A stretch of DNA of 64,000 nt from Kryptolebias marmoratus (Eukaryota > Chordata > Actinopteri > Cyprinodontiformes > Rivulidae). Position numbers and translations under genes: made by a program. Positions within the stretch are counted from its first letter, which is position 1. The number at the start of each line of letters is the position of its first letter. The stretch lies in contig NC_051431.1 of the NCBI RefSeq assembly GCF_001649575.2, forward strand, positions 1,461,917-1,525,916. The letters are read 5' to 3'. The notes beneath the pieces were generated by a model. It worked only from the letters and a program-made list of their open reading frames with translations. It was not told where the DNA came from and ran no database searches. Below are positions 51,501 to 60,545 of the stretch, in pieces.

Positions 51501-54500
51501 ATTTTATCACAGTTTTATTAATGTTTAATTTGTCACTAATATTCTTCTTAAAAGTGATTTTTCTGCTTCGTTGTAATCATCAGGTTTTCTTTTTAAAAAC
51601 TCAAGTGGTTAACGAGGCTGGAGCGTAATGTTTCAGTGAATATTACTGATTATATTAAACTTCCTGCTGTCAGCTCAGAGTTAAACACCGTTCACTGTAA
51701 CTCCAACAGCAAAACGTCTTCCATCTTCTTGATTTAAGGCTGTATTTGTTTTCTTTCCACGCTGGTGTAAACACATGTGGAACAACATATGTTCAGCCAC
51801 CGACTGTTCCACTCCAGTCCAGCAGTGGGAGCTGTGTTTTCCCTCCTCCACCGTTTGTTCCTGAATGAAAGAGACGCCTCTTCCAGCCAACAGCTTTTCC
51901 TCGATGAAGGGGAGATGAACCCTTCCCTCTCCACTCGTCATCACTTCTGTCCGGGTCGTGAACCGGCTGAGCAGTTCAGGAGTGGATCCACTCTGTCCAC
52001 CGCCTGTCAAAAAGACGAGTCAAACAAACGTTGACATTCACTCTGACAGGACTGGTCACATCACCTTGTGTCTCTCTTAGGGGTCGCGCCCCCCAGTTTG
52101 AGAACCATTGCTTCAGATCCAGGATTTCAAGAGATGAGTTTGTGAGGCTTCACTGGTGTCCGATTAGAGAATCCATATTTGACTGAAATGCAGACCCTCC
52201 AGGATTTCGCGATGTTGCGATCGCAACTTTTAACGCAACTTTAAGCCAATATTTATTGTTTCTGAAGTGATTTGCCACCGTTTCTGTGGTCTAGTCTCTT
52301 CTTTGTGGGTTTGTGTAGCGTGGAATACAAAATAACCCCAAATAACTCATGAAGAAGACACGTGACATCACTTCCTGTTAACATCAGAATGCCGGGAGCG
52401 TGCAGGAGCAGCGACCGAAGCCAAAATGTGCGCTAATGCTTCACATTTGCCCACAAAGATTTCAGCAAACCAGTTTCCTCCCCAGCTGCAGCTGTTTTGC
52501 ACGTCCTGCAGTGAAATCATGGAACATAAACGCATCGACAAACACTTTGTGTCTGCAAAACATGTGAGGAGAGCTGCAGACCAGGGACAATCCAGAAATG
52601 CTCATGAATGTCAGTTTAGAAGCTATCAAAGTTCTCAAATAAAGAATGTCAATGTTTGTTGGTAATTATCTTACACAACTAGGAAGTATTTTTGGTTTAT
52701 ATATTAAAAGTTATGGTTCTTTATTGATTTTAGTAAAAAAAAAAAGAAGCAACTTTTAGGAAAATGCTCCGCGAAATCAGGCATTTTAGCCGCAACAATC
52801 ACAAAAAATGCCTGTGAAATCCTGGAGGGACCGGAAATGCGTCGAAAACAATTAGTTAAACAATTTGTCAGCCATCTCCGGGGGCAGGCCCTTTATCAGC
52901 CCGTTAGTTTTAAACTTATCATCTTATGTGATGCAACATGTTGTGTCTGTGCAATTTACAGCCCACAGTTCAGCTGCTGAGCAGATTTATCATCTCCGCT
53001 CAGCATCAGGACCGTTTACCTGCTGCAGGAAGTGAATTACCAGACTGAGAGCGCGAAGAGGTTTGACCAGCGGCGTAAACGTGCAGAGATAAATTTGCTG
53101 CAAGACACGCAGGTGTGTGTGAGGGCTTCAACGATCAATATTTACAGTTTCCATTATAGGTGGAAGAAATGGATTGTTTGAAGAAGTGAAGGGCGCTCAT
53201 TCTTTTGCATCATCTCTCCCACACACGTCCTCTGTTGATACAGTACATAAATTCCTTCCACATATCTGAAAAATCACACTCTCCTGTCCTATGGCTCCAT
53301 TCTCCAGCTTCAGCGATTCCTGGTGATTTATTCTGAGTCCTGGAAGGTTTATCTTTATTCAGGGCGCCTCCGGGCAAGGCCGAGAACTCCAAGGTCGTTC
53401 ATCAGTTCTGTGCAGCCTGCATGCCCTTGCCCCCAGCCAGCTATTACTGTCGCCCTTAAAAAAAAAAAAAAAAAACACTTCATGATGCAGTGCACTTTGT
53501 GTTTGTTTTTATTTTCTTGGTGCAGCAGATTCACAAGCAGCCCTGAAAGATTAATGATTAAATTACAGAATCAGATACCCAGCAGCAGATAGATGGAAAC
53601 TCCTTAAATAGACAAGATGGTGGAAGAAAGGGATCGTTTGGAAGGCTTCCTGTTGTCATCGAACACAGAAAAGGAAGGAAATATTCCCCTGAGTGGAAGG
53701 TTTTTTTTGGTTTATTTGGATTATTGATCTTGGCCATCAGATTTGGGTGGTTTGGATATTTTAATCTTTCCTGGATATGTGATTATTTATGGCAAAGACC
53801 TGTTTGCTGGGAGTTAAATTCAGAAAGTAAGACTATTTTCTAAATAATTATGCACACAGAAGTCACATTAGGTTTTGTATTTGCTCCTTAATAGACCATT
53901 TAAAATGATCTTTCTGCTCAATTACTACCTGATTTTTGTAGTTTTCTTATATAAAACATTTGAAACCAGGCTCCTTATTTCTCACTCTGGGACAGCTTGC
54001 CCAGTAGTTGTTTACGATGAGTGGAACGGAGCCCAAAGTTCGGTTCAGTTTTCAGTTCAGCTGGATTTTATTCTCAGGACGTTGTGTAGGTGTGGAAAAC
54101 TGAAGGAATGAAGCGGCATCGCGGCAGTCATTCCTAAATGTCGACCCGGCTGTGTTAAAGTTTGTTTCAGCCTGAAGTTGCCTCTCCTGATGTTCATGTT
54201 GTCATCTGATGTGTGAACCTGTTGTTTGTCTCTTCCTGTTGGGGGGAAAAAACAGACGGTTTCATATAACAGAGTTAAAGTTGTTTTCAGCTCCTCTGTT
54301 TGGGTTTATTTTCAGCTCTCTGAAGAACAAATCGACGGCGCTGCCAGCGGGTACAGGGAGCATTAAGTGGACTAGAAAATAGTTGATTGATGCAGCAACC
54401 AAAGCATAGATCACACGTGTCAAACTCAAGGCCCGCGGGCCAGATCTGGCCCTCTGTAACATCTCATTCGGCCCTCCAGTCTGAGACAGATCGAGTCTCT

Positions 54501-57500
54501 GGTTCTTATTTTGCTTAAAAAAACTGAGCCTAATTAGTGAAGTTTTCTCTTGACAGTGACTTAGAAGCCAACAATATATAGTTTTAATTTCTGTATGATC
54601 AGGTTTTTGTCGATGGCTTTTTAAAAAAAATCTGTTTTAATGTTAAAAAATTCATTTAAAAGCTGAGTGAGGCGTAAGAAATGACAGCTAATGATGAGCT
54701 TTTTGAAGTTTGATCTATTTGTCTGTGTTCATTAAAGTCTGTTTGCTCTAAATTCTGTATAATCTGTAACTGGGAAAAGGTCATTCATATTTCTATATTA
54801 ATGATTTGACATAATACATCTAAAACCAATTAATTTATGTAATTTTTAATAAATATTGATTGTGATTGGCCCTTGGCTAGGACCAAATATTTAATTTTGG
54901 CCCCCTTGCATCACTGGGTTTGACCCCCCTGGCATAGAGCTACAACAGATAGAACGTGGCTTGTAGACGGTGGTCTGGTCTCTTCTTTAGCAGATCTGCT
55001 CTCAGCCTTGGCAGCTGAACCAAAAGGCCTGACCTGAACTGAGACCATTCCATCCAGAGTCGATATAAAACACTGTAGCATAAATACTTTGGCTCATGGT
55101 CATTATATTCACCCAGGAAATCTATTCTCTGAATATTTCTGCTTTTCGCTGAAGCTCAAAAACATTTTTTGATTTTTCAAACTGAAGGTTCGTGTTGTTA
55201 TAATTTATGATCGGGTTGGTTTGTTTTTTGTTGCTGTTTTAAAATAAAATTGACTTTTTTTTAATTAAACCTGGTCAGATGCTTTTAAGCCTTTTATAAA
55301 AGTGTTTTTTTGTTGCTTCTTGTTTGAAAATCAGACGTTCTTCTGATAATTGTTGTTTTTATTCTGTTGCAGCACAGCAACATACGTCTTTTGTTTGGGC
55401 GACCCTGTGTGTGTGTGTGTGTGTGTGTGTGTTGTATGACTTTATTTGTGTGGACAGTTTTGGGTTTTTTGGATTTAGCAGCCTTATTGTCATATTTAAA
55501 GTGAGGATAAGAGGCTGTAAAGATCTTTTTGTTATTTTTGATCACAAAGCAAACTTTCCTTTTCTGTGAACAAGTTTGAGACTTTAGTCAAAAAGAACAA
55601 GAGCTTCTGTTAAATTGTGTAAACTATAATTTAACCCTCGAGGATTTATTCCAGCTGTTGCTTGTTTTTCTTTTTGCTTGCTCAGATTTTTATCTGTGCT
55701 TCTCACACACATAATATTACTATAATTACACTTTTAGATAATAAAACTTCAAAGAAAACAAAATTTTCTGTAAACGATCTCGACTCAAATGAAATCTGCT
55801 GCTGTTCAGTAATATGAAGTAAAATTATATTAAAAAAGAATAAGTGTTTGTTTTAGCCAAATATCCAGTCATTTAGTCTCAATTATGAAACAAACTTGTA
55901 GTTTTCTGAGACAGAGTGCTTCATTCATTTTGAATTCATGTTTATATTTTTGGACTGACGCTGGATGTCATCAGACGGTTTTTAGTTTTCTCGTCTCGGT
56001 GTTTGGGTTGTAAGCGTGTTCCTGTGTGCGTTCAGGGCGTGACTTACTGCGGCGAGAGCTCTGCCAGCAGTCTGACCATGGCGAACGTTCCCTGGCACCA
56101 GGAGGTGGTCGCCTTCGTCCAGCAGCTGGCCGACATGCTGCCTCAGTACGAGATCGCCTGCGAGCACGAGCACTCCAACTGTTTGCTCATCGCCCACACC
56201 AAGGTAGGAAGGGTTGGATATCTGAAGCCATTTATACGTAATGTTTTCACTCTCCTGTCCATTTATTTCCCCCTCTGATGCCAGCAGAAACACAATATTT
56301 GACTCCTTTCTCCTCTGCAGCTCATATATGACAGCGGCTGTTTGTGCAGCTGATTATAAGCACCTTTTTGCAGACCTTTCATAAAATATTCACTCTTTCA
56401 TTTTGTGTCTACACAGTTTGTTTAAGCTATGCTGCTTTGGTGAAAACTTTCTTTTAAAGTTGCAGTTCCTGCACCTCGTATTATCCTTCCCCCACTTTTT
56501 CTGTTTCTTCTGCATCCAAATCAACAAATGCACATAAAGTCCAGCTGTTGTTGACATCATCAGTGATGTTTTGTGTTTGTGTGCAGCCAGGAGCGGTGGA
56601 TGAAGGCCCGCTTCTTGAGGAGTTTTATAAAATAAGCAGGGGTTCTGTCGTCGCTCTGTGATGGCGCTGCATATCTGTAAGGACGTGTAAACGGCACATA
56701 GAAAGCAGAGATCATATTCAGGAATTCTGCGTTGGATTGCATGTGTTCGTGCACAAAGGACCTCCTCTGCAGCTCATTAAAGAGGCCGAGCTGCTGGTTA
56801 AAACATCACTGTTTTGTTCTCTAACCGCCTCACAGCTTTGATTTGTTCCTCACAGAGCTGATCTGTTAACCAGGAGCCCAGCTGAATAAATATCATCCTC
56901 TCTCATTACCAGAAACATTAATTCCCAATAGGCGCTGCTTTCACAGCCTCATTAGCGATGCGGCAGGCAGCTTTCCTGGAAAGTCCCCGACGCTGCAGCT
57001 CTTTAACTCTGCAAATAAGTGTTAGTCCTTCATGAACACACGCTGCATCATTTATAGCTACTGTTGTTAAAAATAAAAGGCGTGTATTCTTTCATCCTCA
57101 CATTAATAACTGATGTGTGTCACAGCTGAAGCACACTGGGGACAAATCTGAGAATCTTAAAGAGGCGAACAAAGGAAAGCATCCGTGGAGCTGAAGAGAC
57201 CTTCAGTCGTCTTCACTGCATTTTACTTCATTTGTGGCCCATCAGAAAGGTTCTGACATGTCAGCAGGAAGTGTTGTAAAGATCAAACTTTGCTGTAAAG
57301 TTTGATGTCAGATAACATTTTCCCTGTTTCCAGAGTCAGGCTGACATTACTGCTCCTCTAACAGCAGAAATCCAGCTGCTCGCTTTTTAAACTCTGCTTC
57401 AGTTTTCCCTCCCCTCTCACCCGAGATCAGCACATAAAGAGCTAAAACCTGCACAGTATATCAAACATTTATTGTCATTTCAGTATCACAGAGTTTTAGG

Positions 57501-58528
57501 AACGATGAGGAACAGAAGCCTAAAATATAAAAACAACTGCATCTAATCAAGTTTCATAAATAAACAGTTTAACCCCAATTCTGAAGAAGTTGGGATGTAG
57601 TTCAAAAGTAAATAAAACCCCATGAACCCAGATTTTATTCTCAATGGAACAAAGCAAACATATCAGATGTTTAAACTATTTAAAAAAGGTAATTTAAAAT
57701 TTTATGGCAGCAACACATCTAAAAAAAGTTGTTCCAGAGGCAACAAAAGGCTGTAAAAGTGAGCGGGACGAATGAGAAACATCTGGAGGAGCTTTTAGTA
57801 ACTAATGAGGTTAATTGTCAGCAGGTCAGTGAGAGGAGTGGAGATAAAAAGAGGATTTAGAGGCTGAATCTAAAGAAGGAAAGATGGGCAGAGGTTCACC
57901 AGGCTGAGAGAAACTGTCTGAAAACAGGAATAATTTCATCTCCAGTTCATAAAATCATCAACAGATCTGAAGAATCTGCAGAAACCTCTGAGGTCAAAGG
58001 TCAAGGCTGGTTCTGGTTCTGTTCTGTAAACACAGCTCACCGTGCCGTCCACAGATGCTGCTTAAAGCTCTATCAGGCAAAGAAGAAGCCAGATGTGAAC
58101 AGATGTGTCTCCTCTGGACCAAAGCTCATTTAAACATGGACTGAAGTGCACGTTTTACTCAACACCCGAACTTGTTTTGGAACTGGGGTCGTACCCAGAA
58201 CTGTAGTTCATGTAGTAAAAACAAGAAACTGTTGTAAGTAAGGTAAAAGCTAAACTCTAATGATAAATTCCACACTGACCACCTTATTCCTGCCTTTTTG
58301 CTTCAGTTTAAGGTGGACGGGGAGTGGCGGACCTGGATCGACTACGACCGTTTCCAGGAGCTGGTTCAGGCTCACGAGGACAGCGGAGGACAGCAGAGCT
58401 TCTCAGCCTTGGACTACATGGCCCGGACCCCCAGCTGGGCTCTGTTTGGAGCTCGGGAGCAGGGTTTTGATCCTGCCGACACACGTTTTCAGCGCCGCAA
58501 CAGAACCAAGGACATCTCCGGCTGCTGA
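24506..58528 (+). CDS. tyw1: TYW1, tRNA 4-demethylwyosine synthase, complete sixteen-exon gene
   Basis: Encodes 749 residues (human 732). TYW1 condenses N1-methylguanosine-37 of tRNA-Phe with pyruvate to form the tricyclic 4-demethylwyosine, a step of wybutosine synthesis at the ER surface. Residues 1-21 are a hydrophobic leader and 33-64 hold a membrane segment. A flavodoxin-like domain follows: FMN loop GSQTGTAK at 101-108, ATYTDG at 154-159 and FGLGNS at 194-199. A Lys/Cys-rich and acidic linker runs to about 380. C398, C411 and C424, spaced 13 and 13, match the second Fe-S cluster of archaeal homologs. CX3CX2C at 433/437/440 is the radical-SAM motif. The C-terminal domain runs [10 protein letters not shown] to DISGC. 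All sixteen exons join in frame with GT-AG sites. AATAAA at 59163 may end the transcript. Confidence 0.96.
24740..24867 (+). CDS. tyw1: tyw1 exon 2
   Basis: Residues 22-64. Contains [20 protein letters not shown], the membrane segment seen at the human N-terminus. Acceptor CTCCCTGCAG, donor AGA|GTGAGT. An ATG at 24748 is in the wrong frame. Confidence 0.85.
25225..25515 (+). repeat. fish SINE (V-SINE/Mermaid-like) in tyw1 intron 2
   Basis: GGAGTTTACATGTTCTCCCT, then GTGGGTTTACTCCGGG, then TGTCCAGGGTGTCCCCCGTC, ending in GGATGGATGG. This order is well known from fish SINE and LINE tails. Eroded. Confidence 0.65.
25546..25680 (+). mobile_element. hAT-type MITE with exact 8-bp target duplication
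   Basis: GTTTACAT at 25538-25545 and again at 25681-25688 flanks a 135-bp element ending GAGTCTGACACCCCTG. Its left end is the eroded CATGTGACAAACTC. It is a shorter relative of 13867-14080. Confidence 0.75.
25695..25935 (+). mobile_element. LINE 3'-end fragment
   Basis: GAGATGGTGTGGACATGTGC followed by AGAGGAGGGACAGTGG and ending with GCTGTGGAGACGCTGAAATC plus an (AGA)n tail, as in the 3' end of a common fish LINE. A second piece lies at 40789-40925. Confidence 0.55.
26004..26135 (+). CDS. tyw1: tyw1 exon 3
   Basis: Residues 65-108. A variable Ala/Lys-rich spacer, then [16 protein letters not shown] with the FMN-binding loop. Acceptor TGTTCGTAG, donor AAG|GTACC. Confidence 0.9.
26435..26536 (+). 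CDS. tyw1: tyw1 exon 4
   Basis: Residues 109-142, [14 protein letters not shown] to [11 protein letters not shown] of the flavodoxin domain. Acceptor TCTCCTTTTAG. Confidence 0.92.
27168..27258 (+). repeat. 24-bp tandem repeat in tyw1 intron 4
   Basis: About four units of CAGCACCTGAATGCATCGTT+CCTG with point changes; one unit reads CAGCACCTAAAAACATCATT. Confidence 0.85.
27454..27648 (+). CDS. tyw1: tyw1 exon 5
   Basis: Residues 143-207: [20 protein letters not shown] to [17 protein letters not shown]. Both loops contact FMN in flavodoxin-like domains. Donor ACG|GTCAGA opens an intron of only 83 bases. Confidence 0.94.
27732..28010 (+). CDS. tyw1: tyw1 exon 6
   Basis: Residues 208-300. Ends the flavodoxin domain ([20 protein letters not shown]) and enters a Lys/Cys-rich stretch, [12 protein letters not shown], of unknown role that is also seen in the human protein. 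Confidence 0.94.
28028..28175 (+). repeat. dispersed repeat with GCCATCTTG-like core, copy 4
   Basis: TTAGCTGTGGCGGCCATCTT, CACCAAAAGTAGACCAGTTG, TTACTTTCTGAGAGTTTC in family order, starting 18 bases after tyw1 exon 6. Confidence 0.65.
28651..28773 (+). CDS. tyw1: tyw1 exon 7
   Basis: Residues 301-341, acidic linker with SSSDDDESG and [12 protein letters not shown]. The latter block is conserved in human TYW1. Confidence 0.92.
30788..31345 (+). repeat. dispersed repeat, long copy split by a MITE
   Basis: Starts AAGGAATGCATATCACCCGC, is interrupted at 30836-31047, then continues GAGATCATCTTCTGTTGACC, CTCTCAGCTGCTAACAC, CTGTGGAGGCCATCTTGAAT. The same order appears, reversed, at 62505-62765. 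Confidence 0.7.
30836..31047. mobile_element. hAT-type palindromic MITE
   Basis: 212 bp. The left arm, CTCCAATCCTGGTCCTCAGG onward, is mirrored by the right arm, CCTGAGGACCAGGATTGGAG, for about 80 bases. Ends CAGGGATC and GACCCCTG. Flanked by AGCTAAGA and GGCTGAGA, an imperfect 8-bp duplication (6 of 8). Confidence 0.8.
31352..31378. repeat. (AC)n microsatellite
   Basis: About 13 AC units directly after the dispersed repeat copy in tyw1 intron 7. Confidence 0.95.
31985..32155 (-). repeat. dispersed repeat, reversed copy 1
   Basis: TTAGCAAAATATCTCCTGAA, TTCAAGATGGCTGCCACAGC, GGAGTGGTAGCTGAGAGTCA are the family motifs read in reverse. Confidence 0.65.
32471..32507. other. strong short hairpin in tyw1 intron 7
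   Basis: GCCGTCGTGCCAGC pairs with GCTGACACGACGGC around a 9-base loop, 14 positions with one C-A mismatch. It sits within a GC-richer stretch unlike the AT-rich intron. Function unknown; shorter than a usual miRNA precursor. Confidence 0.6.
33669..33798 (+). CDS. tyw1: tyw1 exon 8
   Basis: Residues 342-384 plus one base. Charged start, then [16 protein letters not shown], the beginning of the catalytic half. Confidence 0.93.
34715..34767 (+). CDS. tyw1: tyw1 exon 9
   Basis: Residues 385-402, [18 protein letters not shown]398 is the first ligand candidate of the second Fe-S cluster. The following intron is 83 bases. Confidence 0.92.
34851..34969 (+). CDS. tyw1: tyw1 exon 10 (radical-SAM motif)
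   Basis: Residues 403-441 plus two bases. Contains C411, C424 and CANKCVFC (433/437/440), the CX3CX2C that binds the SAM-cleaving 4Fe-4S cluster. Donor GAG|GTGAGC. Confidence 0.95.
34970..37664 (+). other. tyw1 intron 10
   Basis: Includes a candidate transposon with inverted ends at 35160-35875. The rest is AT-rich without recognised genes. Confidence 0.5.
35160..35875. mobile_element. DNA element with about 24-bp inverted ends
   Basis: Left GCCGCCATTTTGCTAGGTGC and right TAGCACTTAGCAAGATGGCG are imperfect inverted repeats. The right end and the text before it resemble 5700-5890. No transposase frame and no clear target duplication. Confidence 0.5.
37665..37774 (+). CDS. tyw1: tyw1 exon 11
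   Basis: Completes R442 and runs [15 protein letters not shown] to MIRQFR. Acceptor CCCACCAACAG; donor AGAG|GTTGGT. Confidence 0.92.
38715..38915 (-). repeat. dispersed repeat, reversed copy 2
   Basis: TTAGCAAAATATCTCGTGAA, then TAATTCAAGATGGTAACAC, then GTGGTAGTAGCTGAGAGTCA in tyw1 intron 11. Confidence 0.65.
39264..39441 (+). CDS. tyw1: tyw1 exon 12
   Basis: [20 protein letters not shown] to [18 protein letters not shown] and [14 protein letters not shown] and the TNAQ segment are typical of the SAM-binding barrel. Acceptor CCCTCCAG. Confidence 0.95.
39595..39860 (+). repeat. retroelement 3'-end or LTR-like fragment in tyw1 intron 12
   Basis: TTTTAAAACCCGGCC, a T-rich stretch, AATAAATGTTC, GAGTCTGCACTCAGGGTTCG and final CATGACAGGAACG have the order of a common fish retroelement end with its own polyadenylation signal. 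Family not certain. Confidence 0.4.
40116..40251 (+). CDS. tyw1: tyw1 exon 13
   Basis: Ends at residue 583: [20 protein letters not shown] then [14 protein letters not shown]. Lys and Arg here lie in the region of the active-site lysines of archaeal homologs. Confidence 0.95.
40577..40640. repeat. (TAGG)n tract with repeat tail
   Basis: TAGGTAGGTAGGTAGGTAGG followed by TTTATTTATATAGCACTTTT, a widespread fish repeat end. Confidence 0.7.
40789..40925 (+). mobile_element. LINE 3'-end fragment
   Basis: CCAGACTGAGATGGTTTGGA, GAAGGATGTTAGAGACAAAG, GGACATGGAGGACAGTCTGT in the order of the same LINE tail as at 25695. Confidence 0.5.
43699..43809 (+). CDS. tyw1: tyw1 exon 14
   Basis: Residues 584-620, [18 protein letters not shown] to PDFIEVK. 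Followed by the 12.2-kb intron 14. Confidence 0.94.
44075..45112 (+). mobile_element. hAT element with exact 8-bp target duplication, interior unsequenced
   Basis: Ends CAGGGGTGGAAATTA and its inverse TAATTTCCACCCCTG. GATTCAGA flanks both sides (44067-44074, 45113-45120). 704 bases of the interior are N, so any transposase cannot be judged. Confidence 0.88.
44186..44889. other. assembly gap inside the hAT element
   Basis: Run of 704 N. The true size is unknown. Confidence 0.97.
47322..47947. mobile_element. PIF/Harbinger-like element
   Basis: Left TGCCCCTTTTCCACCGGC and right GCCAGTGGAAAAGGAGCA are inverted ends, flanked by CAT on both sides. The interior, 47567-47827 on the - strand, has a short frame with [16 protein letters not shown] that looks like a coding relic. 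Confidence 0.6.
48975..49105 (-). repeat. dispersed repeat, reversed copy 3
   Basis: AGAAAGTAATCATTGGGTGT, CAATTCAAGATGGCTGCCTC, GGCGGGTGATATGCATTC. Confidence 0.6.
49510..49715 (+). repeat. dispersed repeat with GCCATCTTG core, copy 6
   Basis: GACTCTCAGCTACTACCACG, TGTAAAACTGAGCTGCAGC, GTGGCAGCCATCTTGAACTG, TCTTTTGCTAACAGACACAA. Confidence 0.7.
50981..52110 (+). mobile_element. hAT (MER5-like ends) element with a nested LINE tail
   Basis: Ends CAGTGGTTCTCTAACTTTTT and CCCCAGTTTGAGAACCATTG. Flanks CTTTAGAT (50973-50980) and CTTCAGAT (52111-52118) agree at 7 of 8 bases. A reversed LINE tail sits at 51235-51390. Confidence 0.75.
51235..51390 (-). mobile_element. reversed LINE tail nested in the hAT element
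   Basis: TTTCGGCTGCTCCCTTC, then AGGGGTCGCCACAGCG, then CCTTCCTGACGCACCCTGGG are the reverse complement of a common fish LINE or SINE end. Confidence 0.6.
52192..52832 (+). mobile_element. hAT-type element with a zinc-finger relic
   Basis: Inverted ends ACCCTCCAGGATTTCGC and GTGAAATCCTGGAGGGACC. Flanks TGAAATGC and GGAAATGC agree at 7 of 8 bases. An internal frame at 52426-52665 encodes [20 protein letters not shown] with C-X2-C and H residues. Confidence 0.72.
52426..52665 (+). pseudogene. CGGBP1/BED-like zinc-finger fragment from a transposase
   Basis: 79 codons. [20 protein letters not shown] resembles the zinc finger of CGGBP1, itself derived from a hAT transposase. No transposase core follows, so it is probably a remnant in a non-autonomous element, not a host gene. 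Confidence 0.55.
54412..54932 (+). mobile_element. hAT element, 521 bp, with target duplication
   Basis: Left end CACACGTGTCAAACTCAAGG (from CAGGGGTGTC by decay), right end TTTGACCCCCCTG. Flanks GCATAGAT and GCATAGAG agree at 7 of 8 bases. Same family as 12796-13240. Confidence 0.78.
55407..55431. repeat. (GT)n microsatellite
   Basis: About 12 GT units in tyw1 intron 14, 600 bases before exon 15. Confidence 0.95.
56036..56203 (+). CDS. tyw1: tyw1 exon 15
   Basis: Residues 621-676, [20 protein letters not shown] to [16 protein letters not shown]. Confidence 0.95.
56204..58306 (+). other. tyw1 intron 15
   Basis: Holds a constrained-looking stretch at 56860-57010 and the transposon relic at 57565-58190. 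No exon recognised. Confidence 0.5.
57565..58190 (+). mobile_element. degenerate DNA transposon copy, forward orientation
   Basis: Starts TTAACCCCAATTCTGAAGAA and ends GGAACTGGGGTCGTA. The TTAA at the left edge could be a target duplication. Matches 2805-3500 in reverse. Frame broken. Confidence 0.6.
58307..58528 (+). CDS. tyw1: tyw1 exon 16 (last)
   Basis: Residues 677-749 and stop. [32 protein letters not shown] and DISGC form the C-terminal wybutosine domain. Acceptor TTTTTGCTTCAG. Confidence 0.95.
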   Translation, partial: FKVDGEWRTWIDYDRFQELVQAHEDSGGQQSFSALDYMARTPSWALFGAREQGFDPADTRFQRRNRTKDISGC

Positions 58529-60339
58529 TCCCGGAGACGAGAACAAAGAGGATGAAGGAATGAAGCAAGCAGGGACGCTGCTTTGGGTTTATGGTTCATT
58601 AATTCTCCAGAACTTTTGTCCTTTTTTGTTATCATCTCAGGACTGGGCTTCAAGGTTTACACTGCGTCTGTAGAACCGATCGTTTGACTTTTCCATCATT
58701 AATGTTGGGTCTGGTGTCACCTCGTTAAGGCAATCATTTTATTTAGTTTAAAGCTGACATTCAGGCTGATTTCAGCACCTAACAGTGTCCTCCTGGTGGA
58801 TTCTCTCCTTTCTGTCAGCTTCGTTGTGTTTTATCGGCCTGGATGTTAGAAAAAACAGGTGGGTCTTTATTTTTAATAAGTTTGATCAGATTACGACAAA
58901 AGAAATGTTTTGTTTTTTTTTTTAAAAGAAAGGTCACGTTGAATCACTGTTTTTGTTAAGCTTGTAAAAAATCATCCTTAAACAGTCAGAAAAGGTTTGA
59001 ATCCTTTAATGAGGTGAAAACATGAAGCTGAACTGAAGATTAATCCCATTTATTGTAATCTTCTTTAGGTGCCACGTCATTAAAATCTCTTTATTACCTC
59101 AGTTTGTTTAAATTCATGAGTTGTGCCTGGTTTTTATCATCCTTCTGTAGATATTTCACTGGAATAAATCAGTTTCATTCATTTATTTTCTGATTTCTGA
59201 ACTCAGACCCATCCTGCAACACTTCCTGTTGTCCTCCTGGTAACAAAGTTGACATTTTAAAAATAATTTTTAAACAGATTCTGATGTTTCACGGCAGGAA
59301 GCTGCTTTGCTGTGACACAACTTTCATTATGTGAAACATTCTGCTAAATAATAAACAGCTCCTGAATAAAAACAGGTTTAAAACGTCCAGCTTTAAATTA
59401 CCTCTTCATTATTTGCAGGCATTTCCAGCTGAATTCATCTTTTTTTCTGAGTTTTAAAAGAAATGAGCGATGAGAGATAGCTCCTGAATGTACTTCCTGT
59501 GGCGTTTTATAGATTTCTTCATCTTTTTCTTATTATGTTTTAAACATCACACTTGTAGACTGAAGAAGAATCAATTTTTAATGACACACTTGGTGCCGGC
59601 ATCACCTTCAGCAGAAGGAAACAACAGAAGTGGCACAAAAATAAGGAATAAAGTGAGTTTCTGGTCGGTTTCAGAGAAACTGAGTCTCGGGTTCAACAGG
59701 AACCAAACTCAACGGTTCCTGCATTCTCCTCCGATCCACAGTTACTTATTGTAGGTATTTTAGTCATTATGGTGTAAATAATAATATTCTACGCATTCTA
59801 TGTCTAACCTCCAACGTTAAGAACATACTTTTGTTGAACTGCTGCGGATCCACGTGTTTAAAGTAACATTTAGAGCTCAGTTTGGAGATGTAGTTTCTCT
59901 TCATATTTAATCATTCTTGTGATATTCAAACCACCACAGAGCCTTTTGTTGTCCTGAGTTTTTACATTGACTCATTTTATCGTTTTTCTGGGAGTCCTCT
60001 GAACAAAAGCTACATTTTTTACAGTATTTGTGTTGCTGTCACTGAATATCTGAATGCAGGAATAGTTATCATCTACTGCTGTCTTTGGAGGCGTGCACAG
60101 CCAGAGAAAAGTCCTCGGAGGGAAGTTTGGTGTTGGAACAGCAGCCCTCTGAGTTTTTATCCTTCATCTGAAGCTGTGAGGAGGATCAGAGGAAACGTTT
60201 GTTCAGTGACGCTTTCAGGTGCGTCTGCAAGCGTTCCCAGCGGCAGCGGGTTTGTGAAGGTGATAATTGATCTTGCAGCTGATTGTCTTTTGGGGACGAG
60301 CGTTCAGAAAGAGTCACTTCTTCTCATGGTGAGCAAACG

Positions 60340-60545
60340 GAGGACAGAGTGATACAAGATGGCCACAGCAGCTAATCAACATTAGGACAACTCAAAAGTG
60401 GCTTTGACTCCATCAGTTTGGCAGATATTAGAATAAAATTTGATGCGGTGGTAGCTGAGTCGACCTCAACATGTTTCACCAACACGGCTACATCTCAGCG
60501 TCAGATGATCTGAGTCTGAAAGCGGCGGGCGATATGCATTCCTTC
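60340..60545 (-). repeat. dispersed repeat, reversed copy 4
   Basis: ATACAAGATGGCCACAGCAG, GCGGTGGTAGCTGAGTCGA, GGCGGGCGATATGCATTCCT. Confidence 0.65.

Larger units (their letters stand above)
43810..56035 (+). other. tyw1 intron 14, 12.2 kb, transposon-rich
   Basis: Four DNA transposons with target duplications (44075, 47322, 50981, 52192) and a fifth at 54412, a LINE tail, two dispersed-repeat copies near 48975 and 49510, and a (GT)n tract at 55407-55431. Between them, 45660-46010, 50540-50740 and 52870-53080 look non-repetitive and constrained. Confidence 0.6.

Noticed and set aside
51681..52010. A 109-codon frame on the - strand as a gene
   Set aside because: It lies inside the hAT element and shows no recognisable domain.
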